DNA from: Arctopsyche grandis
Taxonomy: Eukaryota > Arthropoda > Insecta > Trichoptera > Hydropsychidae
DNA: 64,000 nt
Assembly: GCF_051622035.1 (NCBI RefSeq)
Contig: NC_135355.1
Coordinates: forward strand, 1,984,001-2,048,000
Direction: 5' to 3'
The number at the start of each line of letters is the position of its first letter. The stretch's first letter is position 1. The notes below the pieces were generated by a model. The model saw only the letters and a list, made by a program, of their open reading frames with translations, ran no database searches and was not told the origin of the DNA. This document shows, in pieces, positions 34,630 through 47,056 of the stretch. The position numbers and the translations under genes are program-made.

Positions 34630-35115
34630 TGTATAATTATAGGCATTATGAATATAAAATTACTGTCGATAATATAATTTTCATATTTATTGGTCTTATT
34701 TCAACCCATATTTCGATACAAAGAGTTTATATATTATCAACAATTATTATAAAGCATACATCAGCAATGACAACACATATTAGAAACAAATGTGGGCTAT
34801 CAGTTACGTAGGTCTAAGAAGTCAATAATTCTTTACTTTGTTAACTAAATATAATCAAATTCAATGATGTTACTGGTTAATTCATCTGATTTTGTATAGA
34901 AGATGTCAATTTCAAGTCTTGCGCAATGTCAGGCCCCTTCCATTGGGACTATTACTTGAACAAGCTGCTCGAAGACCCTCAGATATCCTTACAGAGAGGA
35001 ACCAAGAGTTGAAAGGTCGAGCGAACGTGACCATCAATTACTATGAGAAATTATCCATTTGCTGAATTCTCAAGATGTGTCATTTCTTCATCACTTAAAT
35101 CCAATGCCAGCTTAA
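34630..35115. other. Intergenic spacer, nothing recognised
   Basis: AT-rich spacer between Pus7 and the MITE beginning at 35116. A stretch at 34900-35010 is less AT-rich but has no supported frame. Confidence 0.4.
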
Positions 35116-36999
35116 CCCTTTGAATGCTGATGTCTTTTCTGTTGAAAGCCCGCCTAAACTAGAATTATTTAGAAATCCAATAGAAAGCAGGTATAAAAAA
35201 ATTGTAACTAATCCAAACAAACCCTGGATAACTACCGCTGAGGATTTCAAGTTTTCTAAAGGTGTGTTTATACTCTAATATATCTTACAACAATATAAAA
35301 TAAACAAAAGAAGTATATTAATGAATGTATTTTCCCAAAACTAGTTTCATTTTCTTCATTGTTGTTAAAATGTAATGCTCACAATCTAAAATACTGAGCA
35401 GTTGTGGATTTCCATTGATAAATTCAGAAATTCCAGTGTAAACCAGTCTATAAATATTGATACGGGTTACACGACGTATGTTCAATGTATTTTTACTTTT
35501 CATTGCTACCTGGAAAGGATTAGGGATCCCAATCGAATATTCGAGTATTTGAATTATTCGTCTGATTTTTCAGTCATTCGTTATTCGAATAATTCATCAA
35601 TTATTCGTGTATATATTTTTTTATAAACTAAATACAAAATCAACACGAAAAGAGTGATGACGATTATGAAGAAAATGAAATATATAATGGGGATAATTGT
35701 GATAAAAATGAAGAAGATGAAATGTCTACATGTGAAGATATGGATTTTTATTCATTAAATACAGAAATGTGTGAAGAAAATCACTTTTCGATCGATAATA
35801 ATCTCTACGAAATTTTAGAAAACATCAGAAAAATAATACGAATATTTAAGAAGTCACTGGCGAAATATAATTTTTTACAAGAAATCATAATGAAAAAAGA
35901 AAATAAAAAAATTAAATTATTATTGGCTGTAAAAACGAGGTGGAATTCAATGGCGATTCATTCAAATTTATGCTTGGTACATATATATGTAATAACCTTT
36001 TTTTTAATTTTCGAATAGCTCTTGATTTACTATTCGATATTCGAATAGTTGAAGTCGACGAATATTTGGGATCCTAATCGAATATTTGAGTATTCGAATT
36101 ATTCGTCTGATTTATTAGGCATTCGTTATTCGAATATTATTCGTGTATATATTTTTTTATAAAATAAATACACAAAATCAATATGAAAAGAGTGATGACG
36201 ATTATGAAGAAAATTAAATAGGTAATGGGGATAATTGTGATGAAAATGAAGATAATGAGGAAGATGAAATGTCTACATGTGAAGAAACGGATTTTTATTC
36301 ATTAAATACAGAAATGTTCGAAGAAAATCACTTTGATCGATAATAATCTATACGAAATTTTAGAAAACAGAAAAATAATACGAATATTTAAGAAGTCACT
36401 GGCGAAATATACATTTTAAGAACAAATCATAATGAAAAAAGAAAATAAAAAATTGAAATTATTATTGGATGTAAATACGAGGTGGAATTCAATGGCTATG
36501 ATAAGACGGTTCAAGTTTACGAAAGTGTAAAAATAGCACTAAAAGAATATAATTTCAATACTGTTTCTAAGAATGAAATTGATACTTTGAAAATTTTGAT
36601 TGATGTTCTTACTCCCGTTGAAACCGCAATCAAAGAATTAAGCAAAAATAGTGCATCTTTAATAACAGCAGAAGGAGTTTATAAATTTTTATCTTATATT
36701 TTATGTGTATTTTAGTTTTACATGTTTTTTTTATTTTCTTAAAATTATGTTGTATTAATTGTAATATATTACATATATAAATATAATGTAATTTATGGTT
36801 AGTACATATGTAATTACCTTTTTTTTAATTTTCGAATAGCTCTTGATTTACTATTCGATATTCGAATATTTGGGATCCCTACTTAGCGGGTAGTATTATT
36901 ATTTATTTTTTACATACTCAAAAAACAACGCCGATCAGCGTATTTCACTCATGGATTTGTTAGCAAAAAGCCAATCGGTGTTGGTCAGCATTCAAATGG
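35116..36999. mobile_element. TTAA-flanked element, family C, carrying hAT insertions
   Basis: CCCTTTGAATGCTGA at the left and TCAGCATTCAAATGG at the right, with TTAA at 35112-35115 and 37000-37003. The ends resemble families A and B only in the first bases. The native part is about 0.5 kb; the rest is the hAT-derived block 35519-36891. Confidence 0.65.
35519..36891 (+). mobile_element. Two tandem decayed hAT elements
   Basis: Units 35519-~36055 and ~36070-36891 begin GGGATCCYAATCGAATAT and the array ends TTTGGGATCCCTA. Both encode parts of a hAT transposase: EILENIRKIIRIFKKS and LLLAVKTRWNSM in the first; VNTRWNSM then KILIDVLTPVETAIKELS in the second. Frames are broken in both. The second unit extends further into the transposase. 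Confidence 0.75.
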
Positions 37000-37271
37000 T
37001 TAACAAATTCTAGGATTTCCTATAATTTAGATTTTCTACACATTTTGATTTCTGTAGATACATTAATTCTCTGACAGTAAGCAAAACACACACATGATTT
37101 TTACTTTTTTAATGTGATATCAATATATTTTATAAAAATATCATACATTTCGCATACAAATACAACAAAGTGAAAAAATTTGGTTTGAGACACATATGTA
37201 AGCATACAATAAACAAAAAGGTTTTTCCCGTCTGTAAACGGGGCCACTCATCGACTCGACATCTTTGGAAA

Positions 37272-40200
37272 TCAATACTCGCGGTACTCGTTGAACTCGT
37301 TTGGCACGAGATTGCCCCAATAGACCCATATCTTTATATGATTCGGTAAATTGTATTTAAACAGATTGATGACATAATTCGTGATCATGGAATCGGTCGG
37401 ATGCGCCTGAATGCCAATATGGAGGTATTCGTCTTTGGCCAATATCTTTCGCAAATTCAGTAAACATCCTTCCTCCAAACAATCGTATAGAATTTTGTCG
37501 CCTCTTTTGCAAACCAAACCGTATGCTATTTCACCTACTCTAGTTTCTGTTCTGACGACGCTACCGAGTTGTTTCGGAGTTCGGTTGAATTCATCAAGGA
37601 ACGAATGCTTTTCGTTCAACTGCATCATGTGTTCTGATATTTCTTTGGCGTCTGAAAGATATACGATTCCCGTCCCCGATATTGTATTGATTAAATCATC
37701 CTTCATATGGTTCACGATGGCACATTTATGGTACTTGTCTCTCGGAGATTCAGACTGAAACAAAAATCAAATCAATAACAATTCATGGTCTATAAATTAG
37801 CATATGCTTGTCCCCGCTAAGGTCGAAAAATTTGCACACATCCCGAAATTATTAATGTCGTAAATGTCACAAAAAAAAAAAAAAACAGCGCATTATAAAT
37901 AAATAGAAGACCTACACGTTTTATTTATTAAAGTTTACTTACAAATAACAGAATAAAATGGATTAGTTCGACTTTAGCGAGGTTCAATTAAAAAAATACC
38001 TTTGTCAAAAATATGTGCGGAATGTATAGTTAAGTGCTGCTAACTACTTCTGAAACCCCAAAAAAAAAATTAATCTAAAAGTTTAATTGTGCGGACTGTT
38101 TAAAAGCATAACAGTGCAAGTCATTGCAAGTAAAAACATGAATTCAATTTTAAATATTTCATAACAGATATATGTAGGGTTGGAATTGAACGAAAGGCTG
38201 ATGTATGGGCTATGGCTGAGAAAGAGTATGTTACGACTGATTGTGAGAAGGGAATGAAAAGGGGGCAGAGATATAACGGTTAGTCGCAGTTGGACCTGTG
38301 CTCCGCGCGGTTGGTCGCTAGGCCTCCGCACGTATCATCTTAATAAACAACATGACTGAAAATGCACGTGTTTGGTCTTCACCTCAACCGCCACATGTAA
38401 CTGACAGAGATATAACTCCACGTAAAGAATGACCACATATGTATTTAAGCCATCGGAGTGCTTTTTTAATGCGGTAAGTTTTATTTTCGTGCAATATGGA
38501 ATTATTTTAATTTCGTTAAACGAATTATTTGACTTGCACCATTTAGTTTTTGTTTCGTCCAAATAATAACATGTGAAATCCACACCCACATTAACCCTTT
38601 AATTAAAGTTACGATGTAAATTTACCTTCACATAATGGTAGATACGGATATAGACATCAAGGTGTGAAAATACGCTTTGTATTTTATCCAAAACATCGCC
38701 CCAGTCCAATTTGTCAAGTCCACATCCAATCGTCGGCATTGCAATTTGTTTAACATCATTCTTCTCAACATGCGTGGCCATTTTGATTAAAGATTGGGTA
38801 ACCGAACCAAGCGTTGGTTTTCCTTTGCTGTTACGTTTCGTTATCAAATAATAAATGAAGCGTTCCTTGATCTGCAATACAGCAACTCCTCCTGTTTTAA
38901 CGCCGAGACTGGCGAGATATCCTGTTTTCTTAAATCGTTCACTAAAAAAAAAAAAAGTCATTAATTGCACATAAATCCTTTGCCCGCGGCAATAAATATA
39001 GCGAACAAGCCCTGTACGCGGCACCTTTTTCGCGAATTTGGAAATCGAGTTTTCGACCTTAAATACAGATTTTAATATTTACTCAAGTAACCAGATATGT
39101 TAATTAACACATAAAGTATTATTTTAAACAATAAAATACATAATATATATAGGGATGATTTTTAAACGAGCCGTATGTGTGGTTGGCCAAACTGCTAGGG
39201 ATAACGTGTGTGGTATGCATGGGAGAGACCAGATGCGTGTTGCTATGGTCACTTGTTGGAGAACAAGCCGGACGACATGGTTATAATAAATAGATCTGAC
39301 TGAATCTGCGCTTTTCCCTTGGAATCCTTAACAACCGGATCCTATATATGTATATATCTCGTAATTTTGGCTTAATTGTGTCAAATAATCATTCTTCATA
39401 CAATTGAGACGTATGGTCGCCATTGTTCAACAGACGTGACGTCATATAAACGAGGTTTCAGTATGGTTCCACAAAAAACTAATTTTGACTGGTATATATT
39501 AATTTTAAGCAAATTGAATAGATGGCATTCAACTCTCAGTAATATATTCAACCAATTTTGAACCTTAAAACAGTTGAAATAGGCGCATATAAGTTCAGAA
39601 ATTCTATGGAAGACAGCCGCACTACAGACTTGTCGCTCAAAGCTTCCATAGAAGACGGCCGCGGGCAAACGGTTAATATGTATTAACTGGGTTTTTTTTG
39701 TATGTAATACTCACCGGAACTCTACAGCTATTCCGGCTCCCATCTGTAAATCTTCAGCCACGCAGTGGGCAAGAGAAAATGTGTCTTCAACGTCAAATAA
39801 ATCGCCTTTGACTTCTTCAATGCGACAGAGAGACCCTTTCTGATCACCGGAATCCCATCTCGAACTCTTTTTATGCTTAGAGAATTCACTTGATTTTTTG
39901 AAATCATTCCAATTATCCGAGTCCGGCTTACTCGACACCTGCGACCTGCTTCCTGATGAATTTCGCATATCCTTTTGATGATTTCGAATGTCATCGGAAG
40001 TCTGATCTTTCTTTGATTTGTGAGCTGTATTTTCTGATGAAACGTGCTTATTCTTACCCTCGGAGTGTGACTTTCCTGATTTTTGAGATCCACTTCCAGA
40101 TGCATCACGTCTGTCCTCATCCTTTGCATCTGATACATTCGCTCTGTCGGTGGCTTGTCGTTTTCTTTCGGGATCATTGTAGTCTTGCTGCGAGTAGGGC

Positions 40201-40457
40201 GATTGCTCCCTTGGCACGCGTTCCCTTCTTGTATCGTGTTTTTCTTGCTTATTAAATGTATCGTTCCCTGTATCGGAATTGTTTGATATACTCGTTTTCC
40301 TTGTTACTTTATCACTGTTGGCCAGACGAGAATCTTTTTTAGGTTTGGTTTTAGTCGAAGTTTGTGACGATTCCGGCTCTATAACTTGCCCAAAACTATC
40401 CCTTATCGGACCTGCGTTCTGATTAGGATCAAAACGGCGTCGTCCTTTTTTACCCAT
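37272..40457 (-). CDS. TARG1/OARD1-type macrodomain protein with a second macro-like half, 513 aa
   Basis: Three coding exons in gene order: 40457-39715, 38941-38626 and 37754-37272. Residues 1-~208 are a charged, Ser/Lys-rich, probably disordered tail ([13 protein letters not shown]). Residues ~211-353 are a macrodomain closest to TARG1/OARD1, which removes ADP-ribose from proteins and deacylates O-acyl-ADP-ribose: [39 protein letters not shown]283 and D324 are 41 residues apart, as are the catalytic K84 and D125 of human TARG1. Residues 354-513 look like a second, divergent macrodomain ([26 protein letters not shown]-like [19 protein letters not shown]) lacking the GAG loop. An acceptor at 40465-40466 implies a 5' UTR exon upstream. 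Confidence 0.9.
38173..38395 (+). mobile_element. LTR fragment in the macrodomain gene
   Basis: Begins TGTAGGGTTGGAATTGAACG and runs to CAACCGCCACAT, where homology with the LTRs at 14479 and 29474 stops about 60 bp short of the end. It contains ATCTTAATAAACAACATG, the empty version of the TTAA site occupied at 14580-14898. Confidence 0.75.
38976..39672 (+). mobile_element. TTAA MITE, family A (copy 4), with a ~204-bp insertion
   Basis: Starts CCTTTGCCCGCGGC (left TTAA mutated) and ends GCGGGCAAACGG before TTAA 39673-39676. At about 39148-39351 an unrelated block (AGGGATGATT ... CCGGATCC) is inserted into a TATATA stretch. It ends in LTR-like text with AATAAA. The composite lies in intron 1 of the macrodomain gene. 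Confidence 0.8.
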
Positions 40458-40804
40458 CTCAAAGCTGGAATGAAAATAAATAACAATTGTAATCAGAAGC
40501 ACAAAAAGACAATGTTAAACTTAGGAAGTATCATACATGTAAGTATAGCAATTATAATAAAAGATTTATTAAAAAAAAAAAATGATATCAATAGCAATGT
40601 GATACGTTAATGCCTCATCATCGACAGATAGAACGTCTCATGTTCCGGGGAATGATGTCATCTATCTAATATTACAATTTGTAGTTACAAAAACCATTTT
40701 TTCAACCATGCAACTACTGATATACATATGTACTAGATGTTAACAATTTCATAAATACTCATAATTAATTTCAGGAAATTGAAATGAAAATTAATTATTA
40801 TTAG

Positions 40805-41287
40805 CCCTTTGCCGGCGGCAATAAATACAGTGAACAAGCCCTGTATGCGGCACCTTTTTCGAGAATTTGGCAATCGAGTTTTCGACCTTAACTACAGATT
40901 TTAATATTTACTCAAGTAACCAGATATGTTAATTAACACATAAAGTATTATTTTGAACAATAAAATACATAATATATCCCATAGTTTTGGATAAATTGTC
41001 AAATAATCATTCTTAATAATTGTATAAAGATGTGACGTCACATAGACGAGGTTTCAGTATGGTTCCACAAAAAACTAATTTTTGACTGGTATATATTCAT
41101 TTTAAGCAAATTGAATAGATGGCATTCAACTTAGTAATATATTCAACCAATTTTGAACCTTAAAACAGTTGAAATAGGCGCATATAAGCCTCAAAATCCC
41201 GTGCAAAGTTCAGAAATTTTATGGAAGACAGCCGCGCTACAGACTTGTCGCGCAAAGCTTCCATAGAAGACGGCTGCGGGCAAACGG
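40805..41287 (+). mobile_element. TTAA MITE, family A (copy 5)
   Basis: CCCTTTGCCGGCGGC to GCGGGCAAACGG, right TTAA at 41288-41291, left TTAG. Two short deletions around 41020 and 41130 distinguish it from the other copies. Located upstream of the macrodomain gene. Confidence 0.85.
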
Positions 41288-41537
41288 TTAAAGGATATTT
41301 CTCGGATCAAAATCTGAGGTCTACATAGTTATCAAATTATATTCAAATAATGTTACAGCTAAAAGTAATACATACATTAAAACTGTATATAAATCATCGA
41401 GTGCAATTTATCTACGGCTTCGGGGATAAAAAAAAAAACAAGTAAACATTCAATACTCATTGATACAAAAAAAAGAGGCTATTATTTAATTTAATCTTAT
41501 CTTTAAAACAATCCATCACCGATAATTCAAAAATACA

Positions 41538-41732
41538 ATGCCGGCGGACAAAAGCTTATTCAGTATTCAGAAATTCTTGATCGGTGATGGCACTGCATAT
41601 ATGTATGTACTCGACACTGATTCAAATCGGACTCCTCAAAGAGAACCTATGATAGCTTTGGTTGCTGCTTCCGATCCGATAGCAACATTGGAGATATATT
41701 CCAGGGTGTTGGCTAAGAATGTACATGAATAA
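41538..41732 (+). CDS. Possible 64-aa ORF, unrecognised
   Basis: ATG to TAA with balanced composition (IGDGTAYMYVLDTDSN; MIALVAASDPIATLEIYS), unlike the AT-driven noise around it, and AATAAA overlapping the stop. I do not recognise it. It could be a terminal exon or a transposon remnant. No splice partner was found. Confidence 0.2.
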   Translation: MPADKSLFSIQKFLIGDGTAYMYVLDTDSNRTPQREPMIALVAASDPIATLEIYSRVLAKNVHE

Positions 41733-42099
41733 ATACACCAATGAAAAAGATACAATATGAGAATATCTACAATCTCAATTTGTATAGTTCCTCAACCGGA
41801 TCAGAATATTTCGGATTCGGAATGATCCGAGCAATATCCTTAAGAGGCGGGGAAAGTTGCCAATGGTAACACGTTATATAAATTAAATAATATCTGAAAA
41901 CTAGCAGGAGTATAAGAAACAGCGTTCTTTTCTTCCACTATCAACTTGAACAACTCCTCGGCATATGTACTATTTTTTTTTTTGATTAGTCAATGGAAGA
42001 ATTTTCGTTCAGAGAAAATATTCAACGCTAATATTGGAGGTCCATTTCGAACAGTTTGATGCCTGTTGGAACATTATACAAGATTTTCTGTAAGCTTAA

Positions 42100-42287
42100 C
42101 CGTTTGCCCGCGGCCGTCTTCTATGGAAGCTTTGGGCGACAAGTCTGTAGCAGCGCGGCTGTCTTCCATAGAATTTCTGAACTTTGCACGGGATTTTGAG
42201 GCTTATATGCGCCTATTTCAACTGTTTTAAGGTTCAAAATTGGTTGAATATATTACTGAGAGTTGAATGCCATCTATTCAATTTGCA
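42100..42287 (-). mobile_element. TTAA MITE, family A (copy 6, truncated, inverted)
   Basis: TTAA 42096-42099, then CCGTTTGCCCGCGGCCGTC in inverted orientation. Homology stops at ATTCAATTTGC, joined directly to LINE sequence; the other half is missing. Confidence 0.8.
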
Positions 42288-42720
42288 GAGGCAGCGAAAT
42301 GCAAGGCGATGCGGGGTATATCCTCAATATATCCAATATTTAATCGCCATAGTTCTTTATCAACTCAAAATAAAATAAAATTATATCGCGCGCTCATATT
42401 ACCATTATTAACATATGTTTCACCTGTATGGAATAACGCCTCGAATACTAACCCAGTTCCAAGCTCCAAGTAATACAAAATAAATCCCTAAAAATAATTT
42501 ATAATACACTCATATATATACATACTAACTTGAAAAAACTGCATGCCATATATAATATTCCGTTTGTTACAGACATTACTAACTGCCTAACCAGTAGATT
42601 CTAAGACAGAATCACTAATAACCATACACTAACACACTTGTGAAGAGTCTCGGTGATTACAACAAAATGTCTATACCCTTCAGGTATAACACTCAGATTA
42701 CCTAAACACAACCTGCTTTA
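42288..42720 (+). pseudogene. Jockey-like LINE, C-terminal reverse transcriptase fragment
   Basis: The frame reads KIKLYRALILPLLTYVSPVW, the conserved thumb text of Jockey-clade reverse transcriptases, then LHAIYNIPF after stops. 5' truncated. The tail beyond 42720 is AT-rich and its end was not fixed. Confidence 0.75.
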
Positions 42721-43619
42721 GGTCATCGACTTTAGAGAGTCTTTAATTAATATTATGTATTAGATGTATTATGAGCATTTATAAGGATTGTAAATAGGTT
42801 TTTGAGCTCTTTTTCCTATTATGCTGTACATATTAACATTAGAATGATATGATTACTAACAAAATTAATTCAAAATTGTAAAATAGAAAATGATCAGTAG
42901 ATCAGTAGCTATTAAAATAGATATAAGATGTATTGTATAATCATAAAAAGCATTTAAAAATCAATGACAACGGGTTAACGACAACTGTTAATCGAAATCA
43001 ATGAATTTTTCATTGTATGTGCATATTGTGAATTGAATTCCAGACAACGTGTAGTTCGGAATGACCGACGATAAGGAATATTCGAAATATGATTCTATTA
43101 GAAGAGAAATTAGCATGCAAAGCAGAACTGTAACGAGTGGAGATTTGCCATTGGTCGAAATTTGATACGAAATTTGATAACGAACGTAAAGAGCAGTAAA
43201 ATGTAGGGAAATTTGGTATGTAGCAAATGGATTGAAAGTATATGATGAAAGTAGTGATGAAATGATAATTACAGCAATGCGAAGGAGCTGAAGTGGAAGA
43301 ATTGGGCACCGGAAACGAGACGAAGCGCGTGAGGAGAAACCACGTTCAGGAGACGGATCCACATGGAATGACCGAATGGCGTATGAGTCAACCTCCACCT
43401 CCTATCACTGCCATTGACAACCTTTTCTTCTTTTACGCAGTGGCGGGCTGGGACTGAAATTAGTGCATGCCAGGGGTCAAAGGGTTATCAAAGGTTCCAC
43501 CCAGGGTTAAAAAAATTTGTCTTCCCCACCCCCCCCCCGCCCCCCAAATAACAACATTTTCTTCTTTCCATCACGCTAAAAATCAAGGGTAAAAAATAAA
43601 TAAAATTTTCAAAAAATGG
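42721..43619. other. Intergenic, no gene supported
   Basis: Minus frames near 42988-43398 have no family resemblance. A C-rich tract lies near 43527-43545. Composition becomes less AT-rich around 43280-43400, which may be an unknown repeat. Confidence 0.4.
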
Positions 43620-44004
43620 TGTTACGTACGCCGCGGATTGAGCGAATTGCACTTGACCAACGGATATCTGTTATCGGGTTAACTAAGTGCTCGCACTTAC
43701 TTCCAAGGATTATATCTGGACTCTAAGTGCATTTAGGCTAAACAATGACCGTTATTAGTTATTTCTCAGATTCGGTACGGGGCGACCCAATGTCGTGGAA
43801 ATACATATCCGAATACGTGACTATACAACAGGTAAACAGATAAGGCGTCCTGAGAGATCTACCCTTTATAAGGCGGTACGTAGGCGATATCATGCAATTC
43901 TGGACTTAGCACTGACAGTGCGTGTATCTTCTTAATCATCAATAAATGCTGTGATACGACTGTTGGCCTTTTACTTGGATCCTCCAACCACCCCTACGCA
44001 ATAA
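43620..44004 (+). mobile_element. Solo LTR, 385 bp, 4-bp duplication ATGG
   Basis: TGTTACGTACGCCGCGG to CACCCCTACGCAATA, flanked by ATGG at 43616-43619 and 44005-44008. AATAAATGCTG near 43942 could be its poly(A) signal. The homologue in opposite orientation is at 50365-51327. A 4-bp duplication fits Gypsy-type integrases, but no coding part remains. Confidence 0.88.
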
Positions 44005-44633
44005 TGGGAATAAACAAATTTATGTACAAGAAAAATGGCAAAAGCAAAATAGATCCATAAATTACATTGTATATTTCGTTTTAACCCTTGTCCTAGGTAA
44101 ATAGAATGCATCATAAAATAATGCGACATAAAAGCGGCTTTTACTTTCGGTAGAAAACAATCAGAGACGTCATTTCAGCTTTTTCTCGGGGGGGGGGGGG
44201 GGCAGGCAAAGATTAGTCAAATTGAATTTTTTTTCAAAAAATCTTTTTTATATCGTAATAAAAATGGAAAATATTCTTTGTACACCTTATTGAGTTATAA
44301 CATATGAAAAAAATAAGCTTATTTTTAAAAAAATAATTATAAAAAATATTATGTAAAAAGCCAAAAAAGCGCCGTAGGCGAAAATTTTTTTCCAAAAATC
44401 TTAATATGGTCAACAAAAATCGACCATCAAACTGAGTCACTAATAAACTATCAATTAACTTAATTTCTACCGACTGTCTTTTCACTATATCTATGTACAT
44501 ATGTATGTACGTAATAACAATAGATAAAGTTTTGTGATCATGCGAAATTTCGAACTCGGAATCGATCACTGATCACGTTTACATAATATAGAAAAATGTG
44601 TGTCTTTTTATTATTTTATATATGTATATTAGT

Positions 44634-44920
44634 GCTTCCAATCCCGGGAGGTTATTTCAGCACCGGGATTGCGGTGCTGGGAATTTCCGATCCCGGGATC
44701 CCCGTGCTATCACCGGTATTTCAAATTTATAAGAAAAAAAAAGTTCAATTGCATGTTTTCATATTTCAAAAACGTTCAATTGAATTTTGCAAACTCTCCC
44801 GATGTTTCACGCAAAAAATACTCCCATATTGGCGTACTCATTTTGGGAGTTTGGCTACATTCTTTAAATTTTCGGTTCGCATCCACACCCCTGAACGTAT
44901 CAAGCTGAAAATTTATATTT
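44634..44920. mobile_element. Partial copy of the GCTTCCAATCCC transposon
   Basis: Matches the left part of 16992-17827 (GCTTCCAATCCCGG, CAGCACCGGGATTGC, TTTGGCTACATTCTTTAA). The right end is not found. Confidence 0.65.
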
Positions 44921-45784
44921 GTATTCTTTATGTACTAAATTTGATAAGGTTTTGGTCAGAAAGCAATTTTATTAAATAACTAAAACTTTTTTTGGACCGA
45001 ATTCGTTACACATGAAGTTTAAATCCATCTCATTCGTTGTTTAGGGAGAGAATGGATGTCTGCAAATAAAATAAAAATACGAGAAATAAAATCATTTTTT
45101 ATTGAATCGATTCAGTAAAATATTAATTTAAAACTTTTCTTGAAAACAAAAATTATACGAACTTTCGGAAAAATAAACGTTACACATCTGTTTTTGAGAC
45201 AAAATAAAGTAAAGGGGACCTTTCTAACGATTCGCTCCATAGGATGAACAATTTCTAAGAATTTTACCCAAGGCATACCACTTAAAAAACAAAATATACT
45301 TGCTTCGAAATAATAAAATCTTTTTTTTTCAAAGCACATAGCAGTGATAATTTTATTAGTTACCCAAAAGTAACATACATAAGAAATAAACGTAGCATTC
45401 ATAGATCCTTAGTATCTCATTAATCATTAAATTCATAATATTTTCTAAATTCACACTATTCCTTAATTTAGGGGGGCGAGTGCCCCCCTATGCCCCTCCC
45501 AAATTACGTCCCTGAAAAAAATGCATAATATTTTCAATTAATGTTACTAGTAAATCGGGATTTTGGGGAGGGGCCCCTATCCTATATTTTTATTTACATG
45601 GATGTGCCTAGATTAGGAACAGGTTTTATATTCGGAAACTGTTTAAAATTGTGTATTTAAATCTTACTATATCGTCGAAGTATAATCAAATGTTATTTTG
45701 AAAGTATGAAGTAAATTTAAATCGAAGGTTGATAATGAATCGTCCTATCAAAATTGTTTTAAGCAATTCAGTTTATATTATTTA
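44921..45784. other. Intergenic, with a GC hairpin
   Basis: AT-rich. TAGGGGGGCGAGTGCCCCCCTA at about 45470-45492 is a perfect 9-bp hairpin with a 4-base loop, possibly an element terminus. The 96-codon minus frame (45112-45402) is not recognised. Confidence 0.4.
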
Positions 45785-46757
45785 CGGAAATTTGTTTATT
45801 CCCATTTTTATTTCAGTAGGTAGTTGTTACATTACAGAACGGGGCGTCAGGCAAGGATACATCCTATCACCTACTCTTTTTAACACCTACACCGAATCCA
45901 TCTTCCACGATGCTCTCCAAGAGGCGGAGGGCATCAAGGTGGGCGGCGAGACGATCACCAGTATAAGATATGCTGATGACACGGCACTAGTCGCTGAAAA
46001 TTTAGCAGACCTGCAAAGATCTCTAGACCGTGTACATCAAGAGAGCAATCGAAGAGGACTGCGCATAAATCTAAAGAAGACAAAATTTATGATAGTAGAT
46101 AGAATGCAAACAGACACGGGGAATCTAACCTTGGATGGAGAGGTGATAGAAAGAGTAAAAAGATTCAAATACCTGGGTATCTGGCTGAATGAAGAGATGG
46201 ACCCAGATGAAGATCTAAGAATCCGCATCGAGATGGCTAGAACAGCATTTGTAAAAATGAAGGCGGCGCTTACAAACAAGCATCTCAATCTTCATACGCG
46301 GTTGGGATTCGCGAAGAGCTACGTCTGGACAGTATTACTACACGGATGTGAGACGTGAACTCTGAAAACCAAGATGATCAGCCGCATTGAAGCTTTTGAG
46401 AGGTGGGTCTATAGGCGTATGCTGAAGATTCCGTGGACCAAAAAGATATCAAACGAAGCTGTCCTCGGCATGATGGGGAGAGGCAGGGAACTTGTTTCTG
46501 TCATCAAGCGGAGAAAGATGGAGTACCTCGGACACATGATACGGGGTCCAAAATACGAATTTCTCCGTTTGATAACCATGGGGAAAATAGAAGGAAAAAA
46601 AATTGATTGGCAGGAAAAAGTTATCTTGGCTTCGAAACATGCGCATGTGGACCGATATGAGCGCCGAAGAGCTGTTCCGAGCCACTGAAGACCGATGCGG
46701 ATATATTCAAATAATCGACGAGGTGGTCGCCAACGTCCGGATGCGGACAAGGCATTA
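45785..46757 (+). pseudogene. RTE-like LINE reverse transcriptase, 5' truncated, stop codon
   Basis: The frame carries RGVRQGYILSPTLFNTYTE, the polymerase box IRYADDTALVAE, KFKYLGIW-type text and SYVWTVLLHGCET. A TGA then stands where family members have TGG (46356-46358); the same frame resumes with ISRIEAFERWVYRRMLKI. It ends in a GCATTAACAAGAAGAAGAAG tail. Endonuclease missing. Confidence 0.85.
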
Positions 46758-46819
46758 ACAAGAAGAAGAAGTTGTTACATAGGTATTGGTATATATGTTA
46801 CACCGAATCCATGAAATTG

Positions 46820-46960
46820 TCTATTACAAGCATTCGGCAAGAGAATTGACGAATGCGTGAAAAATGCAAGCACGTTGCCCAGTTCACGGATTCCGTAAAT
46901 TCTTTGCCGAATGCGTGAACTGGACAGCGTGTTATATTATAACCAAGTGTCAAAGTGACA
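46820..46960. repeat. Short inverted repeat
   Basis: GCATTCGGCAAGAGAATT and AATTCTTTGCCGAATGC face each other, and GTTGCCCAGTTCACG faces CGTGAACTGGACAGCG partly overlapping. It resembles a small foldback MITE; ends not fixed. Confidence 0.45.
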
Positions 46961-47056
46961 GCTGAATAAGGATGTTTAATTTACATATTATTATGTATAA
47001 TATGACTACATACGTATGTTTCACTGTTAAAATATTGATCAAAATGTATAAAAATG

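Noticed and set aside
45112-45402. 96-codon minus ORF as a membrane protein
   Set aside because: Phe/Ile-rich translation of AT-rich sequence; no start context, neighbours or similarity support it.
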